Assembly: GCA_946405205.1 (NCBI GenBank)
Contig: CAMJGL010000017.1
Location: 1-31,466 of the forward strand
Direction of reading: 5' to 3'
Source of the DNA: F23-B02 sp946405205
GTDB taxonomy: Bacteria; Bacillota; Clostridia; Oscillospirales; Oscillospiraceae
Length of the DNA: 31,466 bases
Part shown: positions 1 through 7,732 of the stretch, piece by piece
Layout of the letters: the number at the start of each line of letters is the position of its first letter
Numbering within the stretch: the stretch's first letter is position 1
Position numbers and translations under genes: made by a program
The notes under the pieces: generated by a model
Seen by the model: the letters and a program-made list of their open reading frames with translations, nothing else
The model's database searches: none
What the model was told of the DNA's origin: nothing

Positions 1-25
1 CTTGAACAATTTTTGCTCTTAATTA

Positions 26-51
26 TTGTCTAACTTTTTGGGGTCACTTCA
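26..51 (-). mobile_element. possible terminal inverted repeat of an IS3-family-like insertion sequence (end only)
   Basis: Read on the minus strand from position 51 leftwards, the sequence begins TGAAGTGACCCC and continues with an A-run and GTTAGACAA. This resembles the ends of IS3/IS150-group elements, which begin TG and carry a conserved C-rich then A-rich block. Any element would extend leftwards out of the window, so no transposase can be seen. The block also contains a small palindrome (TCACTGAAGTGA), so it could instead be the tail of a transcript terminator. The call rests on remembered family likeness only. Confidence 0.25.
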
Positions 52-88
52 GTGAACGGTCCCGTCGGGATTTATAATTCTCTGCTGA

Positions 89-298
89 TTACTTGGCCAG
101 TATCGCCGCCTCGATGGCAGCGGCCTTATCGGCAGGCACAAGTCCCTTGCTGGTGACGAGGTCGAATATCTCGCCGCAGGTCTTCTTGTAGAAAAGTTTG
201 AGGGGATACTTCAGGAGGTTGGGCGCATACTGCTGGCAGAGCTCTCTGCCGCCGTTGACCTCAAAAAAATCCTTAACCGTCATGCTTTTAAAGTCCAT
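89..298 (-). CDS. small conserved protein, paralogue of the neighbouring 77-residue protein
   Basis: This is a 69-residue soluble protein with no signal peptide or membrane segment. The start is well supported: AAAGGAG lies 7 nt upstream of the ATG. It aligns along almost its whole length with the product of the next gene upstream (448-681). Shared features are an N-terminal F-x-E then G-x-E-L block, a central P-x-x-x-K-x-P, a Y-K-x-x-x-G-type stretch, and a C-terminal Ala/Glu-rich helix. The two genes run in the same direction 149 nt apart and look like a tandem duplication. I do not recognise the family. Its size and helical, charged character would fit a small adaptor or binding protein, but nothing in the sequence shows a function. 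Confidence 0.75.
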   Translation of the reverse strand: MDFKSMTVKDFFEVNGGRELCQQYAPNLLKYPLKLFYKKTCGEIFDLVTSKGLVPADKAAAIEAAILAK

Positions 299-407
299 TG
301 ATATTCTCCTTTCACATTTTATCAGGGAATCGAACCGCCGATTACGTGGATCCGTTTTCAGCTTTTCTTATCAAAAGCCGCGGGGGATCGGCCGCCCGAT
401 CTTCAAT

Positions 408-435
408 TATAGCCCTGCCTTTCGGCAGGGCTATA
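408..435 (-). terminator. 12-bp hairpin between the two small paralogues
   Basis: A perfect 12-bp stem (408-419 with 424-435) closes a 4-nt loop, which reads GAAA on the minus strand, a GNRA tetraloop. It lies 12 nt beyond the stop of the upstream small gene. No run of T follows, so it may be an RNA-stabilising 3' end or processing site rather than a full intrinsic terminator. Confidence 0.5.
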
Positions 436-447
436 TATACAATATGT

Positions 448-681
448 TTATTTGTCAGCGTAGCGCTCGTTGAATGCCTTCTCCAGAGCGGCTGCCTCTT
501 CTGCGGTGCAGCGGCCGAGCTTGATGCAGGTGCCGACAACGTCGCCGGCGAGCTTGTTGTAGTAGGGTTTGTACATGATGCTGGGGAGCTTTGCGATCTT
601 GGGAGTGAACTCCTTGAAAAGCTCTACGCCGTTATACTTCTCCAGAAAATCCTTACCGAGAGTCTCTTTAAATACTGCCAT
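448..681 (-). CDS. small conserved protein, paralogue of the 69-residue protein downstream
   Basis: This is a 77-residue soluble protein. The frame is open up to position 732, but the ATG at 681 is chosen because AAGGAG sits 7 nt upstream of it and the extra upstream residues have no counterpart in the paralogue. Conserved positions shared with the neighbour (89-298) include F-L-E, N-G-x-E-L, P-K-x-x-K-x-P, the Tyr/Lys-rich middle, a Gly before the C-terminal helix, and A-A-x-E-x-A. It has its own promoter (756-784) and is followed by a hairpin. No known domain is recognised. Two paralogues kept side by side suggests related but distinct partners or ligands; this is inference. Confidence 0.78.
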   Translation of the reverse strand: MAVFKETLGKDFLEKYNGVELFKEFTPKIAKLPSIMYKPYYNKLAGDVVGTCIKLGRCTAEEAAALEKAFNERYADK

Positions 682-755
682 TGTTATTCTCCTTTTTGGT
701 TCCTTTTTTAATATAAATATGTGACGGGTCATCCGTCCACCATGTTTACAAATAT

Positions 756-784
756 ATGTTACACATCCCTGATTAATTTGTCAA
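756..784 (-). promoter_or_regulatory. sigma-A-type promoter for the 77-residue protein gene
   Basis: On the minus strand there is a perfect -35 TTGACA (779-784), a 17-nt spacer, and TAACAT (756-761) as -10. The predicted start near 749 would give a leader of about 68 nt ahead of the ATG at 681. Confidence 0.6.
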
Positions 785-845
785 GACATCGTATCGGGAA
801 CGCTGCTATTTTCGCCATTTTATACAAATTTTTGCTTAAAATTTC

Positions 846-1439
846 TCAATCGGTTTTTTTCGGCCTGAAATCCGGCTCCGTTCCCTTTATCAGGCGGGCT
901 ATGTTGCCCCGGTGCATGAACACGACCAGCGCCGCCGAGAATGCGTTCATTATGAGCATTTCTTTTCCCGCTCCCGTGAGCCATGAGGCAGCAGGCAGGC
1001 TGACGGCCGCCAGGACAGAGCCAAGGGATACCTTACGGCTTATGACCGCCCCCGCGAAAAACACCGCCATGATAATGCCCAGCGCCGGCAGTCCCGTCAT
1101 GAGCCCGAGCGCCGCGCCGACCGATACGCCCTTACCGCCGCGAAAGCCGAAATACAGCGGGAAGCAGTGGCCTATTATGCAGAAAGCTCCGGCGACAGCC
1201 TTGCCAGCCTCTCCCATAAAGTATCCGCCCAGAAGCATGGCTATCACCGTTTTCAGCACATCGAGAAGCAGCGTCGCAAGTCCGGCTTTCAGGCCGAATA
1301 CTCGCGCCATGTTTGTCGCGCCGGCGTTGCCGCTGCCATACATGCGCACATCACCGCCGCAGCAGCGCCGCGACAGGGGGATCGACGCGCAGAAAGAGCC
1401 CAGGAGATATGATATCAGTGCAATAAGCAGAAATTTCAT
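846..1439 (-). CDS. plsY: acyl-phosphate:glycerol-3-phosphate acyltransferase PlsY
   Basis: PlsY is the integral membrane enzyme that moves an acyl group from acyl-phosphate to position 1 of glycerol-3-phosphate, the first step of phosphatidic acid synthesis in Gram-positive bacteria. At 197 residues the protein has the usual family length. It shows the three family motifs: GSGNAGATN (residues 35-43), GHCFP (90-94) and FRGGKGV (99-105), set between hydrophobic helices. The start has GGAGA about 8 nt upstream. The gene is alone on the minus strand and divergent from the M3 peptidase gene. Its promoter is embedded in a perfect inverted repeat (1456-1493), which suggests dedicated repression, plausibly by a lipid-responsive regulator. 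Confidence 0.95.
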   Translation of the reverse strand: MKFLLIALISYLLGSFCASIPLSRRCCGGDVRMYGSGNAGATNMARVFGLKAGLATLLLDVLKTVIAMLLGGYFMGEAGKAVAGAFCIIGHCFPLYFGFRGGKGVSVGAALGLMTGLPALGIIMAVFFAGAVISRKVSLGSVLAAVSLPAASWLTGAGKEMLIMNAFSAALVVFMHRGNIARLIKGTEPDFRPKKTD

Positions 1440-1455
1440 CGCAGATTCTCCGATA

Positions 1456-1493
1456 CTTCAAAAATTTGAATTTATTATATCAAATTTTTGAAG
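1456..1493. promoter_or_regulatory. perfect 14-bp inverted repeat flanking the plsY -10 box (operator candidate)
   Basis: Positions 1456-1469 and 1480-1493 are exact reverse complements separated by 10 nt. Each arm contains its own near-palindrome: TCAAAAATTTGA (1458-1469) and TCAAATTTTTGA (1480-1491). Their centres are 22 bp apart, about two helical turns. The 10-nt spacer carries the plsY -10 hexamer. This geometry fits two repressor dimers on one face of the helix blocking RNA polymerase. The regulator is not identified. Confidence 0.65.
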
Positions 1494-1501
1494 CAATGCA
1501 A
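1474..1501 (-). promoter_or_regulatory. plsY promoter
   Basis: On the minus strand, TTGCAT (1496-1501) and a perfect TATAAT (1474-1479) are separated by 16 nt. The -10 lies inside the spacer of the inverted repeat at 1456-1493, so a protein bound there would directly occlude it. Confidence 0.65.
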
Positions 1502-1674
1502 TAGTTTTATCGAATAAATGTTTTTCCGACTTTGAATTATCCTGTTTTCAACGTCGCCTTTTTATGATAAAATTCAACAATAGGACAGCGTTTAACAGCA
1601 TTTTTGCCCGTCAGGGCTTCTTTTCGGATTTTTACCCATGTGCTGATAATTTAAACTATATCGGAGGACTGTTT

Positions 1675-3354
1675 ATGAGCCTTAAAAAACGCTTCATCGC
1701 CCTTTTGCTTACCGTTTTGATGCTCGTTTCGCTGTGCGGTTGCGACCCGATGTCCCTGCTGCCGTCCGATTACGACACGTCAAAGCTTGAACGCGCTTTC
1801 AGCGGTGTGGATATCAGCAGAGATGAGACCATCACCTTTGATCAGATCGAATACTCGCGCCCTGATATCGACGCCTTGAAGCAGCTCGGAGCCGATATCG
1901 AGGCACTTCTGGATGAGCACGCTTCAAGGAAGGAAGTCGTGAGCTCGCTCGACGATTTTATAGAAATGTATGACCATTTCCGTACAATGGCTACGCTGGC
2001 ATGCATTTACTATGACCTTGACGTCAATGACGAGTACTACGCCGAGGAGTACAGCTATTGCAACAGCATGTGGGGCGAGGTATGGCGCATTTTTGACGAT
2101 ACGATGCTGGCGTGCTCCAACTCGCATATGTGTGCCTTTCTTGACGCCAATTATTTCGGCGGGCTTCTGGAGGATAGTTACAGTATCGAGGGCGGATACG
2201 TTCCCGACGATGAGCTGGTGGAGCTCCAGACAAAGGAAAGCGAGCTTCTGTACGATTACCGCAAGCTTATAAACGATATATATGCTTCCGAGAGCTATGA
2301 CATATATGAGGAATTGAGCGAGAGTGCCGCGGGTATATACATAGAGCTTGTTAAGCTGCGCCGCGGCATTGCCGAAAAGTCCGGCTATGACAGCTATATC
2401 GATTACGCCTACGACAACTTCGGCAGAGAGTACGGGCCGGACGACCTCGACGCATACGCAGCCGCCGTCAAGCAGAAGCTCGTTCCTCTGTATAAGGAGC
2501 TCAGCGCGGCGGGCGCGTTTGACAATATGTATTACGATCTGCGCCAGTTCAGCCGGAGCGATACTTTGACCGTGCTCAGCGCGGCGGCCAAGAAGATGGG
2601 CGAGGGAGTGTATGAGCCCATGCAGTTTATGAAAAGCAGCGGTCTTTACGATATAAGCGGCAGCGACTCCAAGCGCGACAGCTCATATGTCACCTATCTG
2701 GACGACTATGATGTGCCCTATCTGTTCTCAAAAACCTACGGTTACTCCGACGATGTCCTTACCGTCGGGCACGAGTTCGGGCATTTTGTCGATTATTACA
2801 TCAATTACGGCTTTGACATGAGCAACGATTCCGCCGAAATGTTCTCTCAGGGCATGGAATACATGCTTTTGCAGTACATAGACGACAAAGACCTTGCAGC
2901 GGAGCTTACAAAATTCAAGATGCTCGACGCACTTTACCTTTACGTCACCCAGCTCAGCTTCAACGAATTTGAGGAGCGTATATATGAGCTGAGCGACGAG
3001 GAGCTGACCGTTGAGAACGTAAACTCCATCTATGCCGGGATAGCCGATGAATACGGCTACGCCGACGATTATGACACGGATCTGCTGCCCTATCTCTGGA
3101 TCGATGTCTCTCATCTTTTTGAGCAGCCCTTCTACATCATAAGCTACTGCGTGTCCGACAGCGCCGCCTTCGAGCTTTACGAGCTGGAACTCGACAAATC
3201 GGGCAGCGGGCTTGACGCCTACCTCAGCCTAATTGACTTAAGCGATGAGTACGGCTTCCTTGAGCTGCTTGAAAATGAAGGCCTGCCCTCCCCGATCGCA
3301 GCCGATACGATAGGCCGCATTGCCGAGACCCTGAGGAGCAGGATCGCCGCGTGA
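1675..3354 (+). CDS. M3-type zinc metallopeptidase, secreted lipoprotein
   Basis: This 559-residue protein begins with a lysine-rich stretch and a hydrophobic core, then L-C-G-C at residues 20-23, a lipoprotein-type cleavage site that would make Cys23 the membrane-anchored residue. The frame is open upstream to 1564, but the ATG at 1675 is chosen because GGAGG lies 8 nt before it and the signal peptide starts there. The zinc motif HEFGH is at residues 366-370. A downstream S-A-E-M-F-S-Q segment, with Glu388 as likely third ligand, matches the oligoendopeptidase F/thimet pattern. The body is rich in Asp, Glu and Tyr, as in exported proteins. It probably trims oligopeptides outside the membrane. 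It has no obvious operon partners. Confidence 0.85.
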   Translation: MSLKKRFIALLLTVLMLVSLCGCDPMSLLPSDYDTSKLERAFSGVDISRDETITFDQIEYSRPDIDALKQLGADIEALLDEHASRKEVVSSLDDFIEMYDHFRTMATLACIYYDLDVNDEYYAEEYSYCNSMWGEVWRIFDDTMLACSNSHMCAFLDANYFGGLLEDSYSIEGGYVPDDELVELQTKESELLYDYRKLINDIYASESYDIYEELSESAAGIYIELVKLRRGIAEKSGYDSYIDYAYDNFGREYGPDDLDAYAAAVKQKLVPLYKELSAAGAFDNMYYDLRQFSRSDTLTVLSAAAKKMGEGVYEPMQFMKSSGLYDISGSDSKRDSSYVTYLDDYDVPYLFSKTYGYSDDVLTVGHEFGHFVDYYINYGFDMSNDSAEMFSQGMEYMLLQYIDDKDLAAELTKFKMLDALYLYVTQLSFNEFEERIYELSDEELTVENVNSIYAGIADEYGYADDYDTDLLPYLWIDVSHLFEQPFYIISYCVSDSAAFELYELELDKSGSGLDAYLSLIDLSDEYGFLELLENEGLPSPIAADTIGRIAETLRSRIAA

Positions 3355-3412
3355 GAGCGGCATGAAATTACGCCCTTTTGTTTTAAAATGGCACATCCCT
3401 GTTAATGATCAT

Positions 3413-3434
3413 ATCGGCGTCTCCGGACGCCGAT
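3413..3434 (+). terminator. hairpin between the M3 peptidase and MATE genes
   Basis: A perfect 9-bp stem (ATCGGCGTC with GACGCCGAT) closes a 4-nt TCCG loop. No T-run follows, and it sits only 17 nt ahead of the MATE start. It may be a weak terminator for the peptidase gene or a leader structure of the exporter gene. Confidence 0.4.
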
Positions 3435-3451
3435 AATTTACGGAGCAAAAA

Positions 3452-4798
3452 ATGAATTCCCAGGACAGAATAGAACTGTTTGAAAAAATGCCCGTCAAAA
3501 GGGCTGTCATAAAGCAGATAATGCCGGCCGTTGCGTCTCAGATGGTCGCGGTCATTTACAGCCTTGCCGACACATATTTCGTCGGCATGCTCAATTCCCC
3601 CGCCCAGACAGCGGCTGTCACCGTCGTCGCGCCGTGCTTTATCATGCTCACGGCCGTGGCAAACCTCTTCGGCGTGGGCGGTTCGAGCCTTATCGCACGC
3701 AAGCTCGGCCAGCGCCGTGAGAGCGAGGCCCGCGAGGTCTCGGCGGTCGCCTTCTGGTGGGGACTTATTTCGGCGGCGGCGTTCTGTATCCTGTTCGCCG
3801 CGCTCGAAAGGCCCATCCTTATCCTTTGCGGAGCGGATGACCAGAGCCTCGGCTATGCCATTCGTTATGCGGGATGGGCGGTCATGCTCAGCGGCACTTT
3901 TACCGTATCGGCGGCAGTATCGGCAAACATCCTGCGCGCTGAGGGCAGCGCCGGAACGGCTTCACGCGGACTGGCGCTCGGCGGCATAATGAACATTATT
4001 CTCGATCCCCTGTTCATCCTTCCCGAGTTCCTCGGCATGGGCTCCGAGGGTGCCGGACTGGCCACGGCGCTTTCAAACATCATAAGCGCGCTGTATCTTC
4101 TTGTTTGCCTTCTTCGGAAAAAGCAGTCCGTCATCTGCATAGATCCGAGGCTTGTCAGTAAAACTCGCGAGCACATCAGGCCGATACTTTCGATAGGCTT
4201 CGCCTCTGCAATACAGCTTATGCTGACTATGGTCGGCGTGGCGGCTCAGGCAAAATTTGTTTCCGCCTACACCACCGAGGCGGTGGCCGCTCTGGGAATC
4301 GTGAAAAAGCTCGATCAGCTTCCGCTGTATTTCACCATCGGTGTCTCCATCGGTCTGCTTCCCCTGCTCGCCTATAACCATGCCGCCGGAAACGAGCAGA
4401 GGCGCAGCGACGCCTTCCGCTTCGGCTGCTCGCTCGCATTGATAGTTGCGTCTGCCAGCGTCGTAGTCTACGAGCTGTTTGCCCCGCAGCTTGCGGCTCT
4501 GTTTATTGATGATGCCCTCACCGTCGATTACGCCGCCGGCTTTTTGAGGCGCATGGTGCTGGCTATGCCGCTGATGGCCCTGGCGCATCCCTTCATCACG
4601 CAGTTTCAGGCGATGGGCAGGGTCAAGGAGTCGCTTATCTGCTCTATGCTGCGCAAGGGTGTGCTTGATATCCCGCTCCTGTTCCTTTTTGACGCGCTGC
4701 TGCCGCTGTACGGCTGTATGTGGGTGCAGCCGGTCGTTGACGCCGTCTCCCTCGTAGTCGCTCTAATTCTGTACAAACGAATAAAAAAAGCAGCTTAG
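3452..4798 (+). CDS. MATE family multidrug/cation exporter
   Basis: This 448-residue, very hydrophobic protein has about 12 predicted membrane helices in two repeats. The N-terminal region reads M-P-A-V-A-S-Q-M-V, then Y-S-L-A-D-T-Y-F-V-G, the typical MATE first-helix pattern, followed by the glycine-rich G-V-G-G-S-S-L-I-A segment. The length is normal for the family, whose members export cationic drugs or metabolites in exchange for sodium or protons. GGAG lies 8 nt before the ATG. Its stop codon overlaps that of the convergent trmO by four bases, and the last codons are inside a bidirectional terminator stem. The substrate cannot be read from sequence. Confidence 0.9.
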   Translation: MNSQDRIELFEKMPVKRAVIKQIMPAVASQMVAVIYSLADTYFVGMLNSPAQTAAVTVVAPCFIMLTAVANLFGVGGSSLIARKLGQRRESEAREVSAVAFWWGLISAAAFCILFAALERPILILCGADDQSLGYAIRYAGWAVMLSGTFTVSAAVSANILRAEGSAGTASRGLALGGIMNIILDPLFILPEFLGMGSEGAGLATALSNIISALYLLVCLLRKKQSVICIDPRLVSKTREHIRPILSIGFASAIQLMLTMVGVAAQAKFVSAYTTEAVAALGIVKKLDQLPLYFTIGVSIGLLPLLAYNHAAGNEQRRSDAFRFGCSLALIVASASVVVYELFAPQLAALFIDDALTVDYAAGFLRRMVLAMPLMALAHPFITQFQAMGRVKESLICSMLRKGVLDIPLLFLFDALLPLYGCMWVQPVVDAVSLVVALILYKRIKKAA

Positions 4799-4813
4799 AA
4801 AGCTGCTTTTTTT
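4783..4813. terminator. bidirectional intrinsic terminator shared by the MATE gene and trmO
   Basis: A 13-bp perfect stem (4783-4795 with 4801-4813) has a 5-nt loop. It carries a T7 tail on the plus strand and, by symmetry, on the minus strand. Both convergent genes end within it, so their last codons form part of the stem. Confidence 0.85.
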
Positions 4814-5469
4814 ATATCCAGAACTGTCAGAACTCCGTTTTCGACGCGGAATTTAACCTCAAAGCCCGCGTATTCCATGCCGTACACCCGCCCGGGGTCA
4901 TCGTGATAGCCCGGCCGCGGATCGTTTTCCAGCACACCCCGTAGCCCCTCCGGAAGCCCGGCCTCCATTTCCTCGGGAATACTGACGGTGAGCGTTTTGA
5001 AGCCGGTCTTGTCCGTGAAGCCGCCTGAGGCATCAGGATGGCAGTCGGCATAAGGGATATAGGGCTTTATATCGAATATGGGCGTTCCGTCCGTCATATC
5101 CGCGCCAAGAACGTGGAGCACCGGTCCACGCTCAGGGGACAGCTCCACACGCTCCAGTCTGAGCGAGGACAGACCTATCGCATTCGGGCGAAAGGGCGAG
5201 CGCGTTGCGAACACGCCCATGCGGACGTTGCCGCCGAGCCGCGGCGGGCGCACCGTCGGCGACCATGTGTCGCGCACAGCCTCGGAAAACTGCCACACGA
5301 GCCATATATGCGAGTAATCCTCAAGACCGCGCACCGCGTCCACGCTGCGGTACTCCGGCTCAAATACTATCTCCGACCTCACATCCTCAACTATCCCGCT
5401 CTGCCGCGGCACTCCGAATTTGGTCTTGAACGGAGTGTGTATTCGGGCTATTATCTTCATTTCAGGCAT
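4795..5469 (-). CDS. trmO: tRNA (adenine(37)-N6)-methyltransferase TrmO (TsaA/YaeB family)
   Basis: TrmO methylates N6 of t6A37 in certain threonine tRNAs, using S-adenosylmethionine bound to a beta-barrel domain. The 224-residue protein has the diagnostic block from about residue 73 to 101, including R-P-P-R-L-G-G-N and T-R-S-P-F-R-P-N-x-I-G-L-S. A later D-I-K-P-Y motif also fits, and the C-terminal extension is normal for the family. AGGTG lies 7 nt before the chosen ATG; an alternative ATG three codons later is less well placed. The gene converges on the MATE gene and shares its terminator. Confidence 0.92.
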   Translation of the reverse strand: MPEMKIIARIHTPFKTKFGVPRQSGIVEDVRSEIVFEPEYRSVDAVRGLEDYSHIWLVWQFSEAVRDTWSPTVRPPRLGGNVRMGVFATRSPFRPNAIGLSSLRLERVELSPERGPVLHVLGADMTDGTPIFDIKPYIPYADCHPDASGGFTDKTGFKTLTVSIPEEMEAGLPEGLRGVLENDPRPGYHDDPGRVYGMEYAGFEVKFRVENGVLTVLDIKKAAF

Positions 5470-5488
5470 ATATGCGCACCTGCTTCTG

Positions 5489-5517
5489 TTGATTTTTTCT
5501 AATTGTTATTATATTAT
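5489..5517 (+). promoter_or_regulatory. promoter for the ABC transporter pair
   Basis: TTGATT (5489-5494), a 17-nt spacer and TATTAT (5512-5517) precede the ATPase start by about 40 nt in a strongly A+T-rich stretch. Confidence 0.55.
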
Positions 5518-5556
5518 ATATCCTAAGATTGTCAATTCACCGGGGAGGAGAATCAA

Positions 5557-6450
5557 TTGAAATACGTTCTGCGTACAAGCAAGCTGACCAAGCGCTTCGG
5601 GGCAAAGTGCGCCGTGAACGGAGTCAGTATGCAGATAAGGAAGGGCGAGATATACGGCTTCATCGGCAAAAACGGCGCGGGCAAGACCACTCTCATGCGC
5701 CTTGTGCTGGGCGCCGCCATGCCCTCGGACGGTAATATTGAGCTTTTCGGCGGCGAGGAGCTCAGCCGCGCCCGTCACCGCATCGGCGCGCTGCTGGAGT
5801 ATCCCTGCCTGTACAAGGGCTGCTCGGCTTACGAAAACCTCAAGCGCTTTTCCCTTCTCACGGGAAACACAAAGGATGAGCTGTTTGAGATCCTCGAGCT
5901 CGTAGGTCTCAAAAACGTCGGCAAGAAGAAGGTCGGCAAGTTCTCCCTCGGCATGAAGCAGCGGCTTGCGATAGGCGTCGCACTGCTGGGGCACCCGGAG
6001 TTTCTTGTCCTGGATGAGCCGGTCAACGGCCTTGACCCCGCCGGCATCAAGGAGATACGCGACGTTATTCTCAGGCTCAACCGCGAGAAGGGCGTCACCT
6101 TCCTCATATCCAGTCATCTGCTTGACGAGCTTTCAAAGATCGTCACCACCTACGGCATCATAAAGGACGGCGTGCTTATTGAGCAGATATCCGCTGACGA
6201 GCTTGAGACACGCTGCCGCCACCATCTCAAGATAACCGTCGATAATGTTCAGAAGGCTTTATCCCTGCTTGCCTGCATCACCGACCGCAACACGATCAAG
6301 GTAGAGGGCAATTCCCTGTATTTATACAGCCTTATCGACAAAAGCGACCGCATCAACAGGCTTCTTGTGCGCCACGGCATCAGGGTAAGCGAGTTGAAGA
6401 TACAGACGGCAAGCCTTGAGGAATACTTTCTGGAAAGGATGGGGAACTGA
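5557..6450 (+). CDS. ABC transporter ATP-binding protein (BcrA/ABC-2 type)
   Basis: This 297-residue ATPase energises the permease encoded immediately downstream. Walker A is G-K-N-G-A-G-K-T (residues 37-44). The signature is F-S-L-G-M-K-Q-R-L and Walker B is F-L-V-L-D-E-P, followed by the D-loop N-G-L-D-P and the switch histidine in S-S-H. The C-terminal ~80 residues are the extension typical of the bacitracin/lantibiotic-resistance type. The start is TTG, chosen because GGGGAGGAG is 6 nt upstream and the conserved strand begins there. Such pairs export peptides or confer resistance to antimicrobial peptides; the substrate is unknown here. Confidence 0.92.
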   Translation: MKYVLRTSKLTKRFGAKCAVNGVSMQIRKGEIYGFIGKNGAGKTTLMRLVLGAAMPSDGNIELFGGEELSRARHRIGALLEYPCLYKGCSAYENLKRFSLLTGNTKDELFEILELVGLKNVGKKKVGKFSLGMKQRLAIGVALLGHPEFLVLDEPVNGLDPAGIKEIRDVILRLNREKGVTFLISSHLLDELSKIVTTYGIIKDGVLIEQISADELETRCRHHLKITVDNVQKALSLLACITDRNTIKVEGNSLYLYSLIDKSDRINRLLVRHGIRVSELKIQTASLEEYFLERMGN

Positions 6451-6451
6451 T

Positions 6452-7204
6452 ATGTTTAAGCTGTTAAACTTTGAATTCCGCAAGCTCATCCGCCAGAAGA
6501 GCTTTTATATCTGCATTGCCGCCATGCTTGCGCTTTTGATCGGCTCTGCATACACTACGGAGCTAATGACAGCCAAAAGCGGCATTGAAGATCCCTCCCT
6601 GAGCGGCATAAACTACCTCATGGAGGCCATAAGCGGCAGCGCGCTTTCCGCGGTGCTCGCCGTGTTCATCCCTCTGTTTATCTGCGAAGACTACGCCTCC
6701 GGCACAATTCGCAACATCATCACCCGCGGCTTTTCACGACTGGAGATATTCATTGCAAAGCTCATAGCCGTCCTCGCCGCGACGCTGCTCATGACCGCGG
6801 TGTGCCTTGCCGCGGCTTACCTTGTCGGCACCGCCTTCTGGGGCGCGGGAGAACCTTCATTGGGCTCTGAGCAGATAAAAATATTGCTGTGCCAGCTCGC
6901 GGTCATCGCCGCCTACGCCACGCTGTTTTTCGCCGTTAGCTCAATGATTCAGAAAGTCGGCGGCTCAATTGCCATATGCCTCATACTCCCCATGGCGGCG
7001 GCGATACTGCTGTCGCTGGCGGATGCGGCGCTGGCTGAGCGGGAGATAGAGCTCTCCGGCTACTGGATAGAAAATCTCGGCCGCTCCCTCGCCTCAGTCG
7101 AGGTAGAATCTGAGGACATCAAAAAGGCCCTTATCGGCGCAGGCTGCTACTTTGCGGCGAGCGTTGCCGCCTCGTGGCTCGTTATTATGAAAAGAGAATA
7201 CTGA
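6452..7204 (+). CDS. ABC-2 type transporter permease
   Basis: This 250-residue membrane protein has about six hydrophobic helices. It starts M-F-K-L-L-N-F-E-F-R-K-L, a common cytoplasmic lead-in for ABC-2 permeases. A C-E-D-Y-A-S-G-T-I-R-N segment after the second helix is the typical conserved loop of bacitracin-type permeases. Its ATG is 1 nt past the ATPase stop, so the two are translated together and probably form one exporter. An in-frame upstream ATG inside the ATPase gene was not chosen because it lacks a good ribosome binding site and the family start fits 6452. Confidence 0.88.
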   Translation: MFKLLNFEFRKLIRQKSFYICIAAMLALLIGSAYTTELMTAKSGIEDPSLSGINYLMEAISGSALSAVLAVFIPLFICEDYASGTIRNIITRGFSRLEIFIAKLIAVLAATLLMTAVCLAAAYLVGTAFWGAGEPSLGSEQIKILLCQLAVIAAYATLFFAVSSMIQKVGGSIAICLILPMAAAILLSLADAALAEREIELSGYWIENLGRSLASVEVESEDIKKALIGAGCYFAASVAASWLVIMKREY

Positions 7205-7242
7205 GGACGGTCTCACGCAGTTGTTTGAGCGCGGCAAGCCGC

Positions 7243-7668
7243 CTATTGCTTTCGTTTTTGACGTATGCTCTTAACGAGCGATACAATGACCGCAATGACG
7301 CTTGCCATAGCGGCTGCCGCAAGAAAGGTCAGCTGCACCAGCCCTAAAACATTATCCGCATAGGAGTTAACGTTGAGTTTAAACGCCTTTCTCAAGGCCG
7401 GTATGAACCCGATCCAGCCGCCCGCGACGATGTACGCCGCGTATGAGGCCAGCATGACAGCGAAGCGGACAGCAGCCGTTTTTGGCGTTTTATTCCTGTA
7501 TAGTATAGTAATGACGGCAGTAAGCGCCCCAAGCGGGAAATATACATACAGCATCGCGCTGTCAATTACCGAAGACACATAAGCGCAGTACACAATATCC
7601 TCGGCTGCCGTCAGCAGATACAAAACCAGCCCGCCTGCTGCTCCGGCGAGCATTGCTTTCTTATACAT
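7243..7668 (-). CDS. small four-helix membrane protein of unknown function
   Basis: This 141-residue protein has four hydrophobic segments and a basic C-terminus (K-S-I-R-Q-K-R-K-Q). The ATG at 7668 is chosen because AGAGGAGG is 8 nt upstream; the frame is open further up to 7752 but without support. It follows the M16 peptidase gene on the same strand at 64 nt and may be co-transcribed with it. It is convergent with the ABC permease gene. I do not recognise the family and no catalytic motif is visible. Confidence 0.7.
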   Translation of the reverse strand: MYKKAMLAGAAGGLVLYLLTAAEDIVYCAYVSSVIDSAMLYVYFPLGALTAVITILYRNKTPKTAAVRFAVMLASYAAYIVAGGWIGFIPALRKAFKLNVNSYADNVLGLVQLTFLAAAAMASVIAVIVSLVKSIRQKRKQ

Positions 7669-7732
7669 ACCGATTACCTCCTCTTTCATAAGCACACGGA
7701 CGGTATCGTTAGGGTTACGTTCCCGGCTTTCG

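Noticed and set aside
312..345. tRNA-like T-arm (GGTTCGATTCC on the minus strand)
   Set aside because: The flanking bases do not pair into a five-base T-stem and no acceptor, D or anticodon arm can be built; chance or a decayed remnant.
1564..1674. Longer start for the M3 peptidase at 1564
   Set aside because: It would add 37 residues ahead of a clear lipoprotein signal peptide and has no ribosome binding site, whereas 1675 has GGAGG.
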